Shown in pieces: positions 1-5,210 of a stretch of DNA of 5,389 nt (its first letter is position 1; each line of letters opens with the position of its first letter). The translations under genes were made by a program, and so were the position numbers. A model generated the notes under the pieces. It worked only from the letters and a program-made list of their open reading frames with translations, did no database searches and was not told where the DNA came from. Origin of the DNA: Corallococcus sp. CAG:1435 (GTDB taxonomy: Bacteria; Bacillota; Clostridia; Christensenellales; CAG-314); contig HF998470.1 of the NCBI GenBank assembly GCA_000433775.1, forward strand, positions 1-5,389, written 5' to 3'.

Positions 1-306
1 TGTCTTTCATTGTTATGTAACAAATAATTAAAGAAAAAACTCGGCGATAAAGTAACTTTGCACGGTTGCAAAAAAATTTTAGTGCAAAATTTTGACAAAT
101 GGCGTGTTTGCGGAAACTCGTGGAAAATTCACAAAACCGCTTGGCAACAGCACTTTTCCGACAAGCGTCGGCTTTGTAAAATGCTGTTTAAGACAACGGC
201 TTGCCACAATGTGTCGTTGCGCAACGCACCTTGTTGCCTGAAAAGTTGAAAAAATCAACAAATTTTCACTGCAGTTGAAGTTTTACGGATACACGATCCT
301 GCACAA
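1..306. other. AT-rich intergenic stretch, no gene recognised
   Basis: I see no convincing gene here. The open frames are short, lack a ribosome binding site and look like chance translations. The stretch holds several small inverted repeats: TTGTTA-TG-TAACAA at 10-23, CCGAC-AAGC-GTCGG near 159-172, the palindrome CGTTGCGCAACG near 214-225, and GTTGA-AAAAA-TCAAC near 245-259. None is followed by a clean T-run, so I do not call terminators. It ends at the left target duplication of the first miniature element. Confidence 0.5.
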
Positions 307-419
307 GATGAATTGTCAAACTAAGTGCGACACTAAAAAGAATAGTTGAATACATGTATCGGCTTTTGGTAGTCAAGACTTTCTTTGGTGTGACGTTGCA
401 CTTTAAAGCATAATTCACC
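307..419 (-). mobile_element. IS30-derived miniature element (MITE-like), copy 1
   Basis: A 113-bp non-autonomous element. Its ends are inverted repeats: GATGAATT...AAGTGC on the left and GTTGCACTT...AATTCACC on the right. It is flanked by a perfect 5-bp direct repeat, CACAA, at 302-306 and 420-424, as expected from transposition. Read on the minus strand, the interior keeps the last codons of an IS30-type transposase: NVTPKKVL, then after a one-base loss YQKPIHVFNYSF. This matches the TPRKxLxYKTPxxVF C-terminal pattern known for that family. It is homologous, in inverted orientation, to 2036-2152, with roughly four of five positions matching by eye. It carries no transposase and would need one supplied in trans. 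The strand given is that of the transposase remnant. Confidence 0.8.
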
Positions 420-429
420 CACAAAAAAA

Positions 430-454
430 ACGGCGTTGCTTGTAGCAACACCGT
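430..454 (-). terminator. Bidirectional rho-independent terminator of the 522-1250 gene
   Basis: An 11-position stem (ACGGcGTTGCT / AGCAACaCCGT, one C-A mismatch) closes a TGT loop. On the minus strand it is followed by a T-run (the A-run at 423-430). A T-run at 456-462 would also serve plus-strand transcripts. It lies 67 bases past the stop codon of the upstream minus-strand gene, directly beside the miniature element. Confidence 0.85.
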
Positions 455-521
455 GTTTTTTTGCGTAACAACAGTGGGAATGTTGCTCATTCCCTCAAAT
501 ATTGACCTTGAAAAGACAGGT

Positions 522-1250
522 TTATTCTTCCGTGCTTTCGGCAGGTGCTTCCTCTTGCGCTTGTGCTGCGGCTGCCGCTGCTGCCTCTTCCGCTTTTTTG
601 GCTTCACGGGCAAGTTTGCGTTTTTCACGGCGCAACTGTGCCTTTCTTTCCTGATCTTCCTTGGCTGTTTGTGCGGCAATGTCTATGCTGTTTTTTGCGA
701 CCTGCAAAGATTCCTCGTCCACAACTCTCAACACCGTGGGAGCAAGTTTCACGCTCACCTTGTTTTCCGAAAGATAACTGCGGAATGCGTCATTGATAAG
801 CACGAATTCGCACACGACAACGCCACGCTTGATAAGCAACCTTACAAGACGTGCCTGACGGATTTTGTATTCTTCGTAACGGGCGTTTTTGACACGCTTT
901 ACTTCGTCGCTCTTGCTGAGTGCGTATTTGACTATCTCGTCAAAGTAACTCTTTGCCTCGTCGGAAAGTTCGGCATATCTGTCGTCGATAGTTTCGTTTT
1001 TGGATGCTGCGGAAAAAACAATGGCGTCGTCGCCTTCCACCGGTACGTAGCTTGTTCTGTCGTCGTCATCGGCAACGGTTGCAACGGGTGCCTCTTCGGC
1101 AGGAGCAGGTTGCTCCTCGACAGGTGCTTCGCATGTGGCGCAAGCATCTTCTTTCTTACCGTGATTTTTCACACGGTCGCACAATATCGCCAAAACCGCA
1201 ATGAAGCAGGCGGCGCAAACCACTACCAAAAAAATTGCCAAAGTCAGCAT
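522..1250 (-). CDS. Membrane-anchored hypothetical protein with charged C-terminal tail
   Basis: 242 residues, function unknown. The start at 1248-1250 is chosen because AAGGGGG (1256-1262) sits five bases upstream; an ATG eight codons earlier has no such site. Residues 1-23 (MLTLAIFLVVV...) form one hydrophobic segment, an N-terminal anchor. A Cys-x2-Cys pair (CATC) and a Pro/Glu/Ala-rich linker ending in an acidic patch (DDDD) follow. The middle (about residues 75-190) looks folded, with a helical DDRYAELSDEAKSYFDEI stretch, then a strand-rich RLVRLLIKRGVVVCEF stretch. From memory it resembles an unnamed domain common in uncharacterised Clostridia proteins; this is a weak, unverified match. 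The tail runs from a Lys/Arg-rich helix into poly-Ala and a Glu-rich end, probably a coiled coil. It is monocistronic, between its own promoter and terminator. The N-terminal anchor may double as a signal peptide, so the side of the membrane is unsure. Confidence 0.85.
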   Translation of the reverse strand: MLTLAIFLVVVCAACFIAVLAILCDRVKNHGKKEDACATCEAPVEEQPAPAEEAPVATVADDDDRTSYVPVEGDDAIVFSAASKNETIDDRYAELSDEAKSYFDEIVKYALSKSDEVKRVKNARYEEYKIRQARLVRLLIKRGVVVCEFVLINDAFRSYLSENKVSVKLAPTVLRVVDEESLQVAKNSIDIAAQTAKEDQERKAQLRREKRKLAREAKKAEEAAAAAAAQAQEEAPAESTEE

Positions 1251-1305
1251 ATTTTCCCCCTTGTTTCCCGACATACGTTTTTTCGTTTGTCTTATTAAAG
1301 TGTTT

Positions 1306-1334
1306 ATTTTACGCCGAAGCGTCACTTTCACCAA
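1306..1334 (-). promoter_or_regulatory. Probable sigma-A promoter for the 522-1250 gene
   Basis: On the minus strand, TTGGTG (1329-1334) and TAAAAT (1306-1311) are separated by 17 bases. The -10 box matches five of six consensus positions; the -35 box matches only its first three. The predicted transcript would start near 1299, giving a leader of about 50 bases before the ATG at 1250. A weak to moderate promoter by eye. Confidence 0.45.
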
Positions 1335-1733
1335 AGTAATTTCAAATTGCGCACAATACAAAGTTGTCGGATGCATTTTTACCCCGACATTTTGGAACAA
1401 ACACTGCAATTTCGGCTGTTGCAAGCAGTTTTTAAACCGCATTGAAGACAAAAACACAGCGAGGTTACAAAAACTTGATATCGTATGTTCAAAATTAGTA
1501 TACAACGCCGCAAAAGCCTTGTCAATACCCATTTGAAAAAAAATATTGCAAAAATAAACACAATTACATTTATGCAAACAAAAAGTGAAGTTTTTTGTCC
1601 GTTTGCAGTTTGTTTTTGGTGGTTTATCTGAAAAGTCGAGAAATAAAGTAGAATTTACTACCTTAAAGAATTTGCGTTGCAAAGAAAATTTACATTATAT
1701 TTATGAATACGAAAAAAACAGCATCTGTTTTTG
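1335..1733. other. AT-rich intergenic region, no gene recognised
   Basis: No gene seen. Frames that read through here, including the upstream extension of the 522-1250 gene, have no ribosome binding site and a composition unlike a protein. The right part (from about 1640) looks like the poorly conserved left half of the tandem repeat described at 1734. A stretch near 1460-1510 (ACAAAAACTTG...AAAATTAGTATAC) may be a third, very degraded unit, but the match is too weak to claim. Confidence 0.4.
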
Positions 1734-1842
1734 CCTGCAAAAACGGCATTTGCCTACAAAAAGTGTGTTTGAAGCGCATTTACGAGATTTAGTATATACA
1801 CAATTTTGTTCTAGTGTTTTAATAGAAACTGTCAAAAAAACA
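1734..1842. repeat. Diverged ~216-bp tandem repeat, unit 1 (best-conserved part)
   Basis: Matches 1948-2035 at a steady offset of 214-217 bases. Shared landmarks in order are CCTRCAAAAA, ACAAAAA, TGTRTTTGAA, TTTAGTATATACA and TAGTGTTT, then GAAA-TGTCAAA. The shared part seems to extend left, less clearly, to about 1645. Small indels separate the units, so the duplication is old. An open plus-strand frame crosses this unit, but the equivalent position in unit 2 has a stop codon, so the repeat is not conserved as protein. Role unknown. Confidence 0.65.
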
Positions 1843-1947
1843 ATAATTTTTTCAAATTGTCAAAAAAAGCAAGAATTTTTGACGGAAAGCAATTGGGTTG
1901 TAAAAAAGTTATATTGCATTAAGCGTACGAAACAGCGTTTGTCTACA

Positions 1948-2035
1948 CCTACAAAAAAACGTTATTTACACACAAAAAACTGTATTTGAAATGTATTTAC
2001 AAATTTTAGTATATACAAAATTTGTTTTAGTGTTT
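1948..2035. repeat. Diverged ~216-bp tandem repeat, unit 2, split by a miniature element
   Basis: Second unit of the tandem repeat beginning at 1734. It breaks off at TAGTGTTT (2028-2035), exactly where the miniature element at 2036-2152 begins, and resumes after the right target duplication at 2158 (CTATCTGAAAATGTCAAA). The resumed part aligns with TAATAGAAACTGTCAAA in unit 1 (1820-1836). Unit 1 therefore acts as an internal record of the uninterrupted sequence. Confidence 0.65.
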
Positions 2036-2152
2036 GGTGAATTATACTTTCAAGTGCAACGCCAGACCCCAAAAAGTCTTAAACTACCAAAAGCCTACAG
2101 ATTTGTTCAACTGTTTTCTTATTGAGTGTTGCACTTAGTTTGACAATTCACC
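2036..2152 (+). mobile_element. IS30-derived miniature element (MITE-like), copy 2
   Basis: A 117-bp element with terminal inverted repeats: GGTGAATT...CAAGTGCAAC on the left and GTTGCACTTAG...AATTCACC on the right. A perfect 5-bp target duplication, TGTTT, lies at 2031-2035 and 2153-2157. The plus strand carries an intact transposase C-terminus in one frame, RPQKVLNYQKPTDLF followed by NCFLIECCT and a stop. This is the pattern of the last ~25 residues of IS30-family transposases, so the element is an internal-deletion derivative keeping both ends and the 3' tip of the gene. It lies inverted relative to copy 1 at 307-419. It cannot move by itself. Confidence 0.85.
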
Positions 2153-2215
2153 TGTTTCTATCTGAAAATGTCAAACAAAGCAAAAAAGTACTGCTGAAAG
2201 CAAAAAGGTTGCAAA

Positions 2216-2245
2216 AAAGTCCCGCTCTTCCAAAAGCGGGACTTT
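2216..2245 (-). terminator. Rho-independent terminator of the 2254-2730 gene
   Basis: A perfect 11-bp GC-rich stem, AAAGTCCCGCT / AGCGGGACTTT, with an eight-base loop. On the minus strand it is followed by a T-run (A-run 2213-2218). It begins nine bases past the stop codon of the 2254-2730 gene. Confidence 0.9.
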
Positions 2246-2253
2246 GAAAAACA

Positions 2254-2730
2254 TTACTTTGTAACGGTTTTTTTGACACGCAATTTGCCGTAGGTAAAAC
2301 CGATTTGGTAGTTGCGTGAAGTGAAAATATCAAAGGTGTTGCCGTCGTCCACACCAATTTCGCACAAAAGCACTTCGCCCAACATCGATTTGCTCCATTC
2401 CGGTACCAAATCCACTTCCGTTTTCACCATTTTCACCGACGAAACGTCATAGAAACTGAGTGTGTACACTACGTTTGCCTTCTTGACGGACAGTGTGCAA
2501 ACGTCCTTTTTGCCCTTTCCTCGAAGGGAATTGAGTTTAACGGCAAAATTGCTGATAACAAAATCCTGAAACAGGTCTTCCACAGGCAGTCCGTCGTTGG
2601 ACATGAGTTTGACAAGTTGATTGGGAATTTTCTTGGCAATTTTCGCAAGATAGTTTTTGTACTCGGCACGGGCAGCGTCCACATTGTTTGCCGCACTGCC
2701 GTAAAATACTTCGGGATTCAGATACTTCAT
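2254..2730 (-). CDS. Hypothetical protein, 158 residues, probably cytoplasmic
   Basis: Function not recognised. The ATG at 2728-2730 is well supported: a full AGGAGG (2738-2743) lies seven bases upstream. There is no signal peptide or membrane segment. The N-terminal ~70 residues are helical and charged, starting MKYLNPEVFYGSAANN, with a Tyr/Lys-rich helix (AEYKNYLAKIAKKI). The rest is mostly strand-like, with alternating hydrophobic residues (LSVKKANVVYTLSFYDV, EVLLCEIGV, NYQIGFTYGKLRVKK), suggesting a small helical cap on a beta-sheet domain. I have a weak impression of similarity to small uncharacterised Clostridia proteins of the DUF4085 kind and would not assign it. It is transcribed alone, with its own promoter at 2866-2894, a leader of about 130 bases and a terminator directly after the gene. 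Confidence 0.85.
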   Translation of the reverse strand: MKYLNPEVFYGSAANNVDAARAEYKNYLAKIAKKIPNQLVKLMSNDGLPVEDLFQDFVISNFAVKLNSLRGKGKKDVCTLSVKKANVVYTLSFYDVSSVKMVKTEVDLVPEWSKSMLGEVLLCEIGVDDGNTFDIFTSRNYQIGFTYGKLRVKKTVTK

Positions 2731-2865
2731 ACGTTAACCTCCTGTTTTGCAGCGAACCTTCTTCAAAAAACAACTTCAATCGCCAAACTTTGTGCGACCG
2801 TTGTACATTTTTTATTACAACCGCAAAAGAATCAGTCTGCTGAAACTTCACCGCATACTACACAC
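2731..2865 (-). other. Long 5' leader of the 2254-2730 gene
   Basis: If transcription starts about seven bases past the -10 box, the mRNA has a leader of about 130 bases. It holds a small hairpin (GTTGTA...TACAAC, 2800-2821, AT-rich loop) and the ribosome binding site at 2738-2743. I recognise no riboswitch or attenuator in it. Confidence 0.45.
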
Positions 2866-2894
2866 AGTATACCTTGTTGTTTTGTGTATGTCAA
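2866..2894 (-). promoter_or_regulatory. Strong sigma-A promoter for the 2254-2730 gene
   Basis: On the minus strand there is a perfect -35 box, TTGACA (2889-2894), a 17-base spacer, and TATACT (2866-2871), which matches the -10 consensus at five of six positions. It is the best promoter in the window and points to efficient, possibly constitutive, expression. No operator-like repeat overlaps it. Confidence 0.85.
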
Positions 2895-3232
2895 TAATGT
2901 TTTTCCCTTTACTCGCTGAAAAACGAACATCATTTTTTCATCAACGGTACTTTTTTCTTGACTGTTTACATGATATGTTTCACAATTTTTGTTTGTTGAC
3001 GTCGGAAAAACGACCGCCGTTTGCACTTGTTTTGAAAACACAAAGCATCCTCAAAACAATCCAAAAACAAAGCCTGAATATGCGTCGTGCCGAAATAAGC
3101 GAAAAATTTTCCGTTACGCTTTGGCATGTTTGCACAACGGCAACCCTGCAAAACAACAACTTGACGAACTTTCCGCACCCGCAGGACAAAACAAAAAAGT
3201 CTATGCACAAAAAAACAATTTGTTGACAACTT
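2895..3232. other. Intergenic region, no gene recognised
   Basis: Several frames are open for 70-160 codons on both strands, but none has a ribosome binding site, a plausible start or protein-like composition. The longest minus-strand frame runs across the adjoining repeats. A weak plus-strand promoter-like pair (TTGACT, 17 bases, CACAAT, near 2958-2986) leads to no recognisable gene. The region ends at the left 95-bp repeat. Confidence 0.4.
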
Positions 3233-3327
3233 TTTCATCGGGCTTGGGGCTTTCGCCCCGTTGCCTTCGGCAACTCCATACCCCGAAGGTAAAAAGAAAG
3301 GTACCTGCATAAACAGGTACCTTATTG
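3233..3327 (-). repeat. 95-bp structured repeat with terminator, left copy
   Basis: Identical to 5211-5305 except at one base (T at 3252, G at 5230), which falls in a hairpin loop. The unit contains GGGGC-TTTC-GCCCC, GTTGCC-TTC-GGCAAC, an alternative pairing CCTTCGG / CCGAAGG, and the terminator hairpin at 3298-3323. The right copy sits directly after an initiator tRNA gene, but here no tRNA adjoins. It may be a dispersed REP-like, tRNA-associated terminator unit, or one arm of a direct repeat made by an insertion. Confidence 0.85.
3298..3323 (-). terminator. Terminator hairpin within the left 95-bp repeat
   Basis: A perfect 10-bp stem, AAGGTACCTG / CAGGTACCTT, with a six-base loop, followed on the minus strand by TTTCTTTTTAC. 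It would act as a second stop for transcripts from the regulator gene at 3429-4849. Confidence 0.8.
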
Positions 3328-3340
3328 TGTTGTGCCGCCT

Positions 3341-3427
3341 AAATAGATGCCACGGTGTAAAAGTCAATAAAATCAAGGGATTTTGACTGTTTGGGTCTAT
3401 TTCATGTGCATCCTTAATAGATGCCAA
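3341..3427 (-). repeat. Structured flanking element A, inverted partner of 4999-5087
   Basis: Read on the minus strand it begins TGGCATCTATTAAGG and ends GTGGCATCTATTT, so GGCATCTATT occurs at both ends as a direct repeat. Inside are a CTATT / AATAG stem around TGCAC (3397-3420) and a hairpin AGTCA..AAATC / GATTTTGACT (3362-3388), followed by a T-run on the minus strand. Element B at 4999-5087 has the same order of parts in the opposite orientation. Weak similarity runs on past the outer end (GG, GCA, AACA at matching places). It starts one base past the regulator's stop codon, so it also forms that gene's 3' end and probable terminator. Confidence 0.7.
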
Positions 3428-3428
3428 C

Positions 3429-4536
3429 TTATTTTGTGTACTCTATTTGATATTCCACCAATTTCATAGTATTGCTTTCGGCATTGTAAAGAACATTGAT
3501 AAACACATACGTTCCGCTTTCGCTCGGCAATTTGTTGAATTCTCCCGTGTCCTTGTTGTAGATAATATAGTAGTCGCTGGTTTGAATATCGCAGAAATAC
3601 GAGGTGATACCAACCATATCATTGGGAATATCGGATATCCACTTTGCGTCATTTGAAATATTTTTCTCAAATTGCTCCACAGCGGTATCGTCAAAGTAAA
3701 TATCGCTCGTTGAATAAATATATCCGCGAGGAACAGATTGCGTTCCTTTTGTCCAATCCTGCGTGTTGATACGCGAATGCATCGGAATATCAATATTCAA
3801 CATTTGCTCCGTATTGACAATCGGCTCGTCGCCGTGTGAATAGATATCAGAAAAAATGAAGGTAAACGATCCGTAAATGCAGAGTAGTGCCGCCATGATA
3901 ATGCCCACGATTACGTTCTTTTTATACTTGTATCCTTTTTTCTTTAAGTAGAAGCCGAACACAACAGAGGCAATCGGTACAGGAAGGAACAAAAAGAATA
4001 CCCACATATTTTCCGTCATTGCTTGATTGATTCCTGATAATATGGCAACACCAATCAATGCACCCAATATAGTACAAATGGAAAGAACGAAAAGAATAAT
4101 GGAAATGATTTTTGATTTATCCTTGGGCTTTTTCGCTTCAACCTTATTTGGTGTATTATTGCAAAAGGTAATGAAAGCTGATTCGGGGATCAAAGCGGCC
4201 TTTTTAATAATATAACTTTGCCCCGCGATCTGCAAGACAAGATAATTCCCGAAAGATTGGATTTTTTCAATGTCCTCAAAGTAGATTTTAAGCGTCTTTG
4301 TGATTTCCTCATTTTTGGAAATGTTCAACATAAAATATTCATCAAATATCTTATAAGAATAGGTGCTCTCCAAAATTCTACTTTCGCTGCTTTTCCACGC
4401 TTTGCTATAAGCAAGATAACCTTTGATATGAGAAATCACACCGATCAGAAAATAGCCTAACAGTAAACCTATAATCGTATCGTTTGCTCCTGCAGCGGCA
4501 AGGAAAACAAAAAGGACGATGCAAGCAAGCGTAAAA
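3429..4536 (-). CDS. YcxB-like membrane sensor part of a frameshifted XRE regulator
   Basis: C-terminal part of the gene that starts at 4849; its frame opens at the frameshift near 4532-4538. A GTG at 4437-4439 lies inside a membrane segment with no ribosome binding site, so a separate start is unlikely. Numbering follows the restored 473-residue protein. Two membrane helices come first (about 107-121, TLACIVLFVF; and 126-145, IIGLLLGYFLIG). Next is a domain (about 146-230; YSKAWKSSESRILESTYSY, LKIYFEDIEKI, LVLQIAGQSYIIKK) resembling the YcxB-like C-terminal domain. Three more helices follow (about 248-271, 282-302, 312-334). The last ~140 residues are polar and lie outside by the positive-inside rule (the KKKGYKYKK loop is cytoplasmic). 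It probably senses something at the cell surface and passes it to the N-terminal DNA-binding domain; the ligand is unknown. Confidence 0.75.
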
Positions 4537-4849
4537 AAATCGCGCGTTTTATAAGCGGAAAACGTGCTTTTTTGAAGACCTCTTGCAAATCTGATTTTTC
4601 ATATTTGAAAACGTACGCCTCTTTTGGCTCGTTCTTATTTTCCTCTATCGGCTCGGCTTCGCTCAAAATATCATCTATGGAAACCGTGAAAATTTCCTTG
4701 AGTCGAATCAAATTATCAACGGTAGGTAATGTCTTATCCATTTCCCAAAGGCTGACAGTCTGACGGCTAACGAGCATTTTTTGACCGAGTTCTTCTTGAG
4801 ATAGCCCGATCTTTTTTCTGTAATATTGTATTTTCTCACCGACGGTCAT
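4469..4849 (-). CDS. XRE-family HTH regulator, N-terminal part, frameshifted
   Basis: The frame gives 126 residues, but only about the first 106 look native; the rest (RLLASSFLFSLPLQEQ) is out-of-frame translation of a membrane helix. The start at 4847-4849 is set by AAAGGAGGG (4856-4864) six bases upstream; starts further up would overlap the promoter. Residues 4-58 are a Cro/CI-type helix-turn-helix: IQYYRKKIGLSQEELGQKM, then the recognition helix VSRQTVSLWE, then PTVDNLIRLKEIFTVSIDDIL. An acidic linker (EAEPIEENKNEPKE) and an amphipathic stretch (YEKSDLQEVFKKARFPLIKRAI) lead to the first membrane helix. A -1 shift at the heptamer at 4532-4538 joins it to the downstream frame, giving 473 residues with no gap. 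It probably controls its own promoter or nearby genes; no other target is visible. Frameshift, sequencing error and recoding are all possible. Confidence 0.8.
   Translation of the reverse strand: MTVGEKIQYYRKKIGLSQEELGQKMLVSRQTVSLWEMDKTLPTVDNLIRLKEIFTVSIDDILSEAEPIEENKNEPKEAYVFKYEKSDLQEVFKKARFPLIKRAIFLRLLASSFLFSLPLQEQTIRL
4532..4538 (-). other. Frameshift point at a T TTT TTA heptamer
   Basis: On the minus strand the coding sequence reads ATT TTT TTA in the regulator's starting frame. This places the heptamer T TTT TTA, the same as the HIV-1 -1 slippery site, in the correct phase. A -1 slip continues into ACG CTT GCT, giving TLACIVLFVF, and restores the full gene. The simpler reading is loss of one T from a run of eight. 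Confidence 0.7.
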
Positions 4850-4875
4850 AAAAAGCCCTCCTTTCATGTACCGCA

Positions 4876-4903
4876 ATTATATCACAAATAGCGAATTTTG
4901 CAA
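4876..4903 (-). promoter_or_regulatory. Sigma-A promoter of the regulator gene
   Basis: On the minus strand there is a perfect -10 box, TATAAT (4876-4881), with an extended TG motif (TGATATAAT). Upstream is TTTGCA with a 17-base spacer or TTGCAA with 16 (4898-4904). Transcription would start near 4869, about 20 bases before the ATG at 4849, which supports that start codon. Confidence 0.8.
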
Positions 4904-4914
4904 AGAACATTGTA

Positions 4915-4929
4915 CTTGACCGTGTCAAG
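4915..4929. promoter_or_regulatory. Candidate operator, palindrome upstream of the regulator promoter
   Basis: A perfect 6-3-6 inverted repeat, CTTGAC-CGT-GTCAAG, lies 11 bases upstream of the -35 box. The position suits autoregulation or activation by the encoded XRE protein, but the match between protein and site is inferred only from adjacency. Confidence 0.45.
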
Positions 4930-4998
4930 CAACACTTGCGCACCAAAAATCATCAATTATTCAAGTTCAAATCCCCTCTGCGCGGCATTTTTGGCGTT

Positions 4999-5087
4999 TG
5001 GCATCTATTAAAATTGCACTTTGAAAATAGGCACAAAAAATCCCAGAAGCCTTATGGCATCTGGGATTTTTGCTGTGGCATCTATTT
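4999..5087 (+). repeat. Structured flanking element B, inverted partner of 3341-3427
   Basis: It begins TGGCATCTATTAAAATTGC and ends TGTGGCATCTATTT. A third GGCATCT lies in the internal hairpin loop (5056-5062). Like element A it has a CTATT / AATAG stem around TGCAC (5005-5030), then a strong hairpin. Here that is a perfect 12-bp stem, AAAAATCCCAGA / TCTGGGATTTTT (5036-5071), which can act as a terminator in either direction. The hairpin sequence differs from A's, but both occupy the same place. Similarity to A seems to go on weakly to about 5099. Confidence 0.7.
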
Positions 5088-5099
5088 TGGATGCATAAC

Positions 5100-5210
5100 A
5101 TGGTTGCGGGCATAGCCCAGCGATTTTCCACAAATCGCGTGGGGCAGCACCTTTTTTTCAAACCTTCGGGTTATACTTCGTGGCTGTCGCTTCGCTCCGC
5201 TGAGGAGCCC
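5100..5210. other. Hairpin-rich intergenic segment, no gene recognised
   Basis: It holds GCGATTT-TCCAC-AAATCGC (5120-5138), AACC-TTCG-GGTT (5161-5172) and GCTCC-GCTGA-GGAGC (5194-5208), but no gene. TGGTTGCGGG at 5101-5110 equals the first ten bases of the tRNA gene as read on the plus strand (5304-5313). The match soon stops, so I do not call a tRNA remnant. Confidence 0.4.

Noticed and set aside
453..1298. A 281-codon open frame on the plus strand opposite the 522-1250 gene
   Set aside because: It is Cys- and Phe-rich, has no ribosome binding site and mirrors a real gene with strong coding signals. It is a shadow of that gene's codon use.
1251..1682. Upstream extension of the 522-1250 gene to give a 386-residue protein
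   Set aside because: The extension has no ribosome binding site and reads like translated intergenic DNA. The true start has AAGGGGG five bases upstream and opens directly into a hydrophobic anchor.
1585..1989. A 134-codon plus-strand frame in AT-rich DNA
   Set aside because: It spans the tandem repeat. The matching position of the second unit has a stop, the composition is Lys/Thr/Cys-biased, and no ribosome binding site is present.
2747..3226. Open plus-strand frames between the 2254-2730 gene's leader and the left 95-bp repeat
   Set aside because: They overlap the promoter and leader of the minus-strand gene, have no ribosome binding site and show no domain-like sequence.
2966..3427. A 153-codon minus-strand frame containing MQVPFFLPSGYGVAEGNGA
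   Set aside because: It is a chance frame through element A and the 95-bp repeat. A similar string appears near 5211-5330 for the same reason, so the shared peptide reflects the DNA repeat, not a protein family.
4437..4439. GTG as an independent start for the membrane-sensor part of the regulator
   Set aside because: It lies inside the second membrane helix with no ribosome binding site. The frame reads sensibly upstream to the frameshift point.
4999..5087. CRISPR-like array based on three GGCATCT copies
   Set aside because: The copies are only 7-10 bases, unevenly spaced, and tied to hairpins. No spacer pattern or cas gene is present.
3341..5087. A target-site duplication around the A-regulator-B unit
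   Set aside because: The bases outside the two elements do not match as a direct repeat, and weak similarity runs past the apparent ends. The exact borders and the transposition idea remain unproven.
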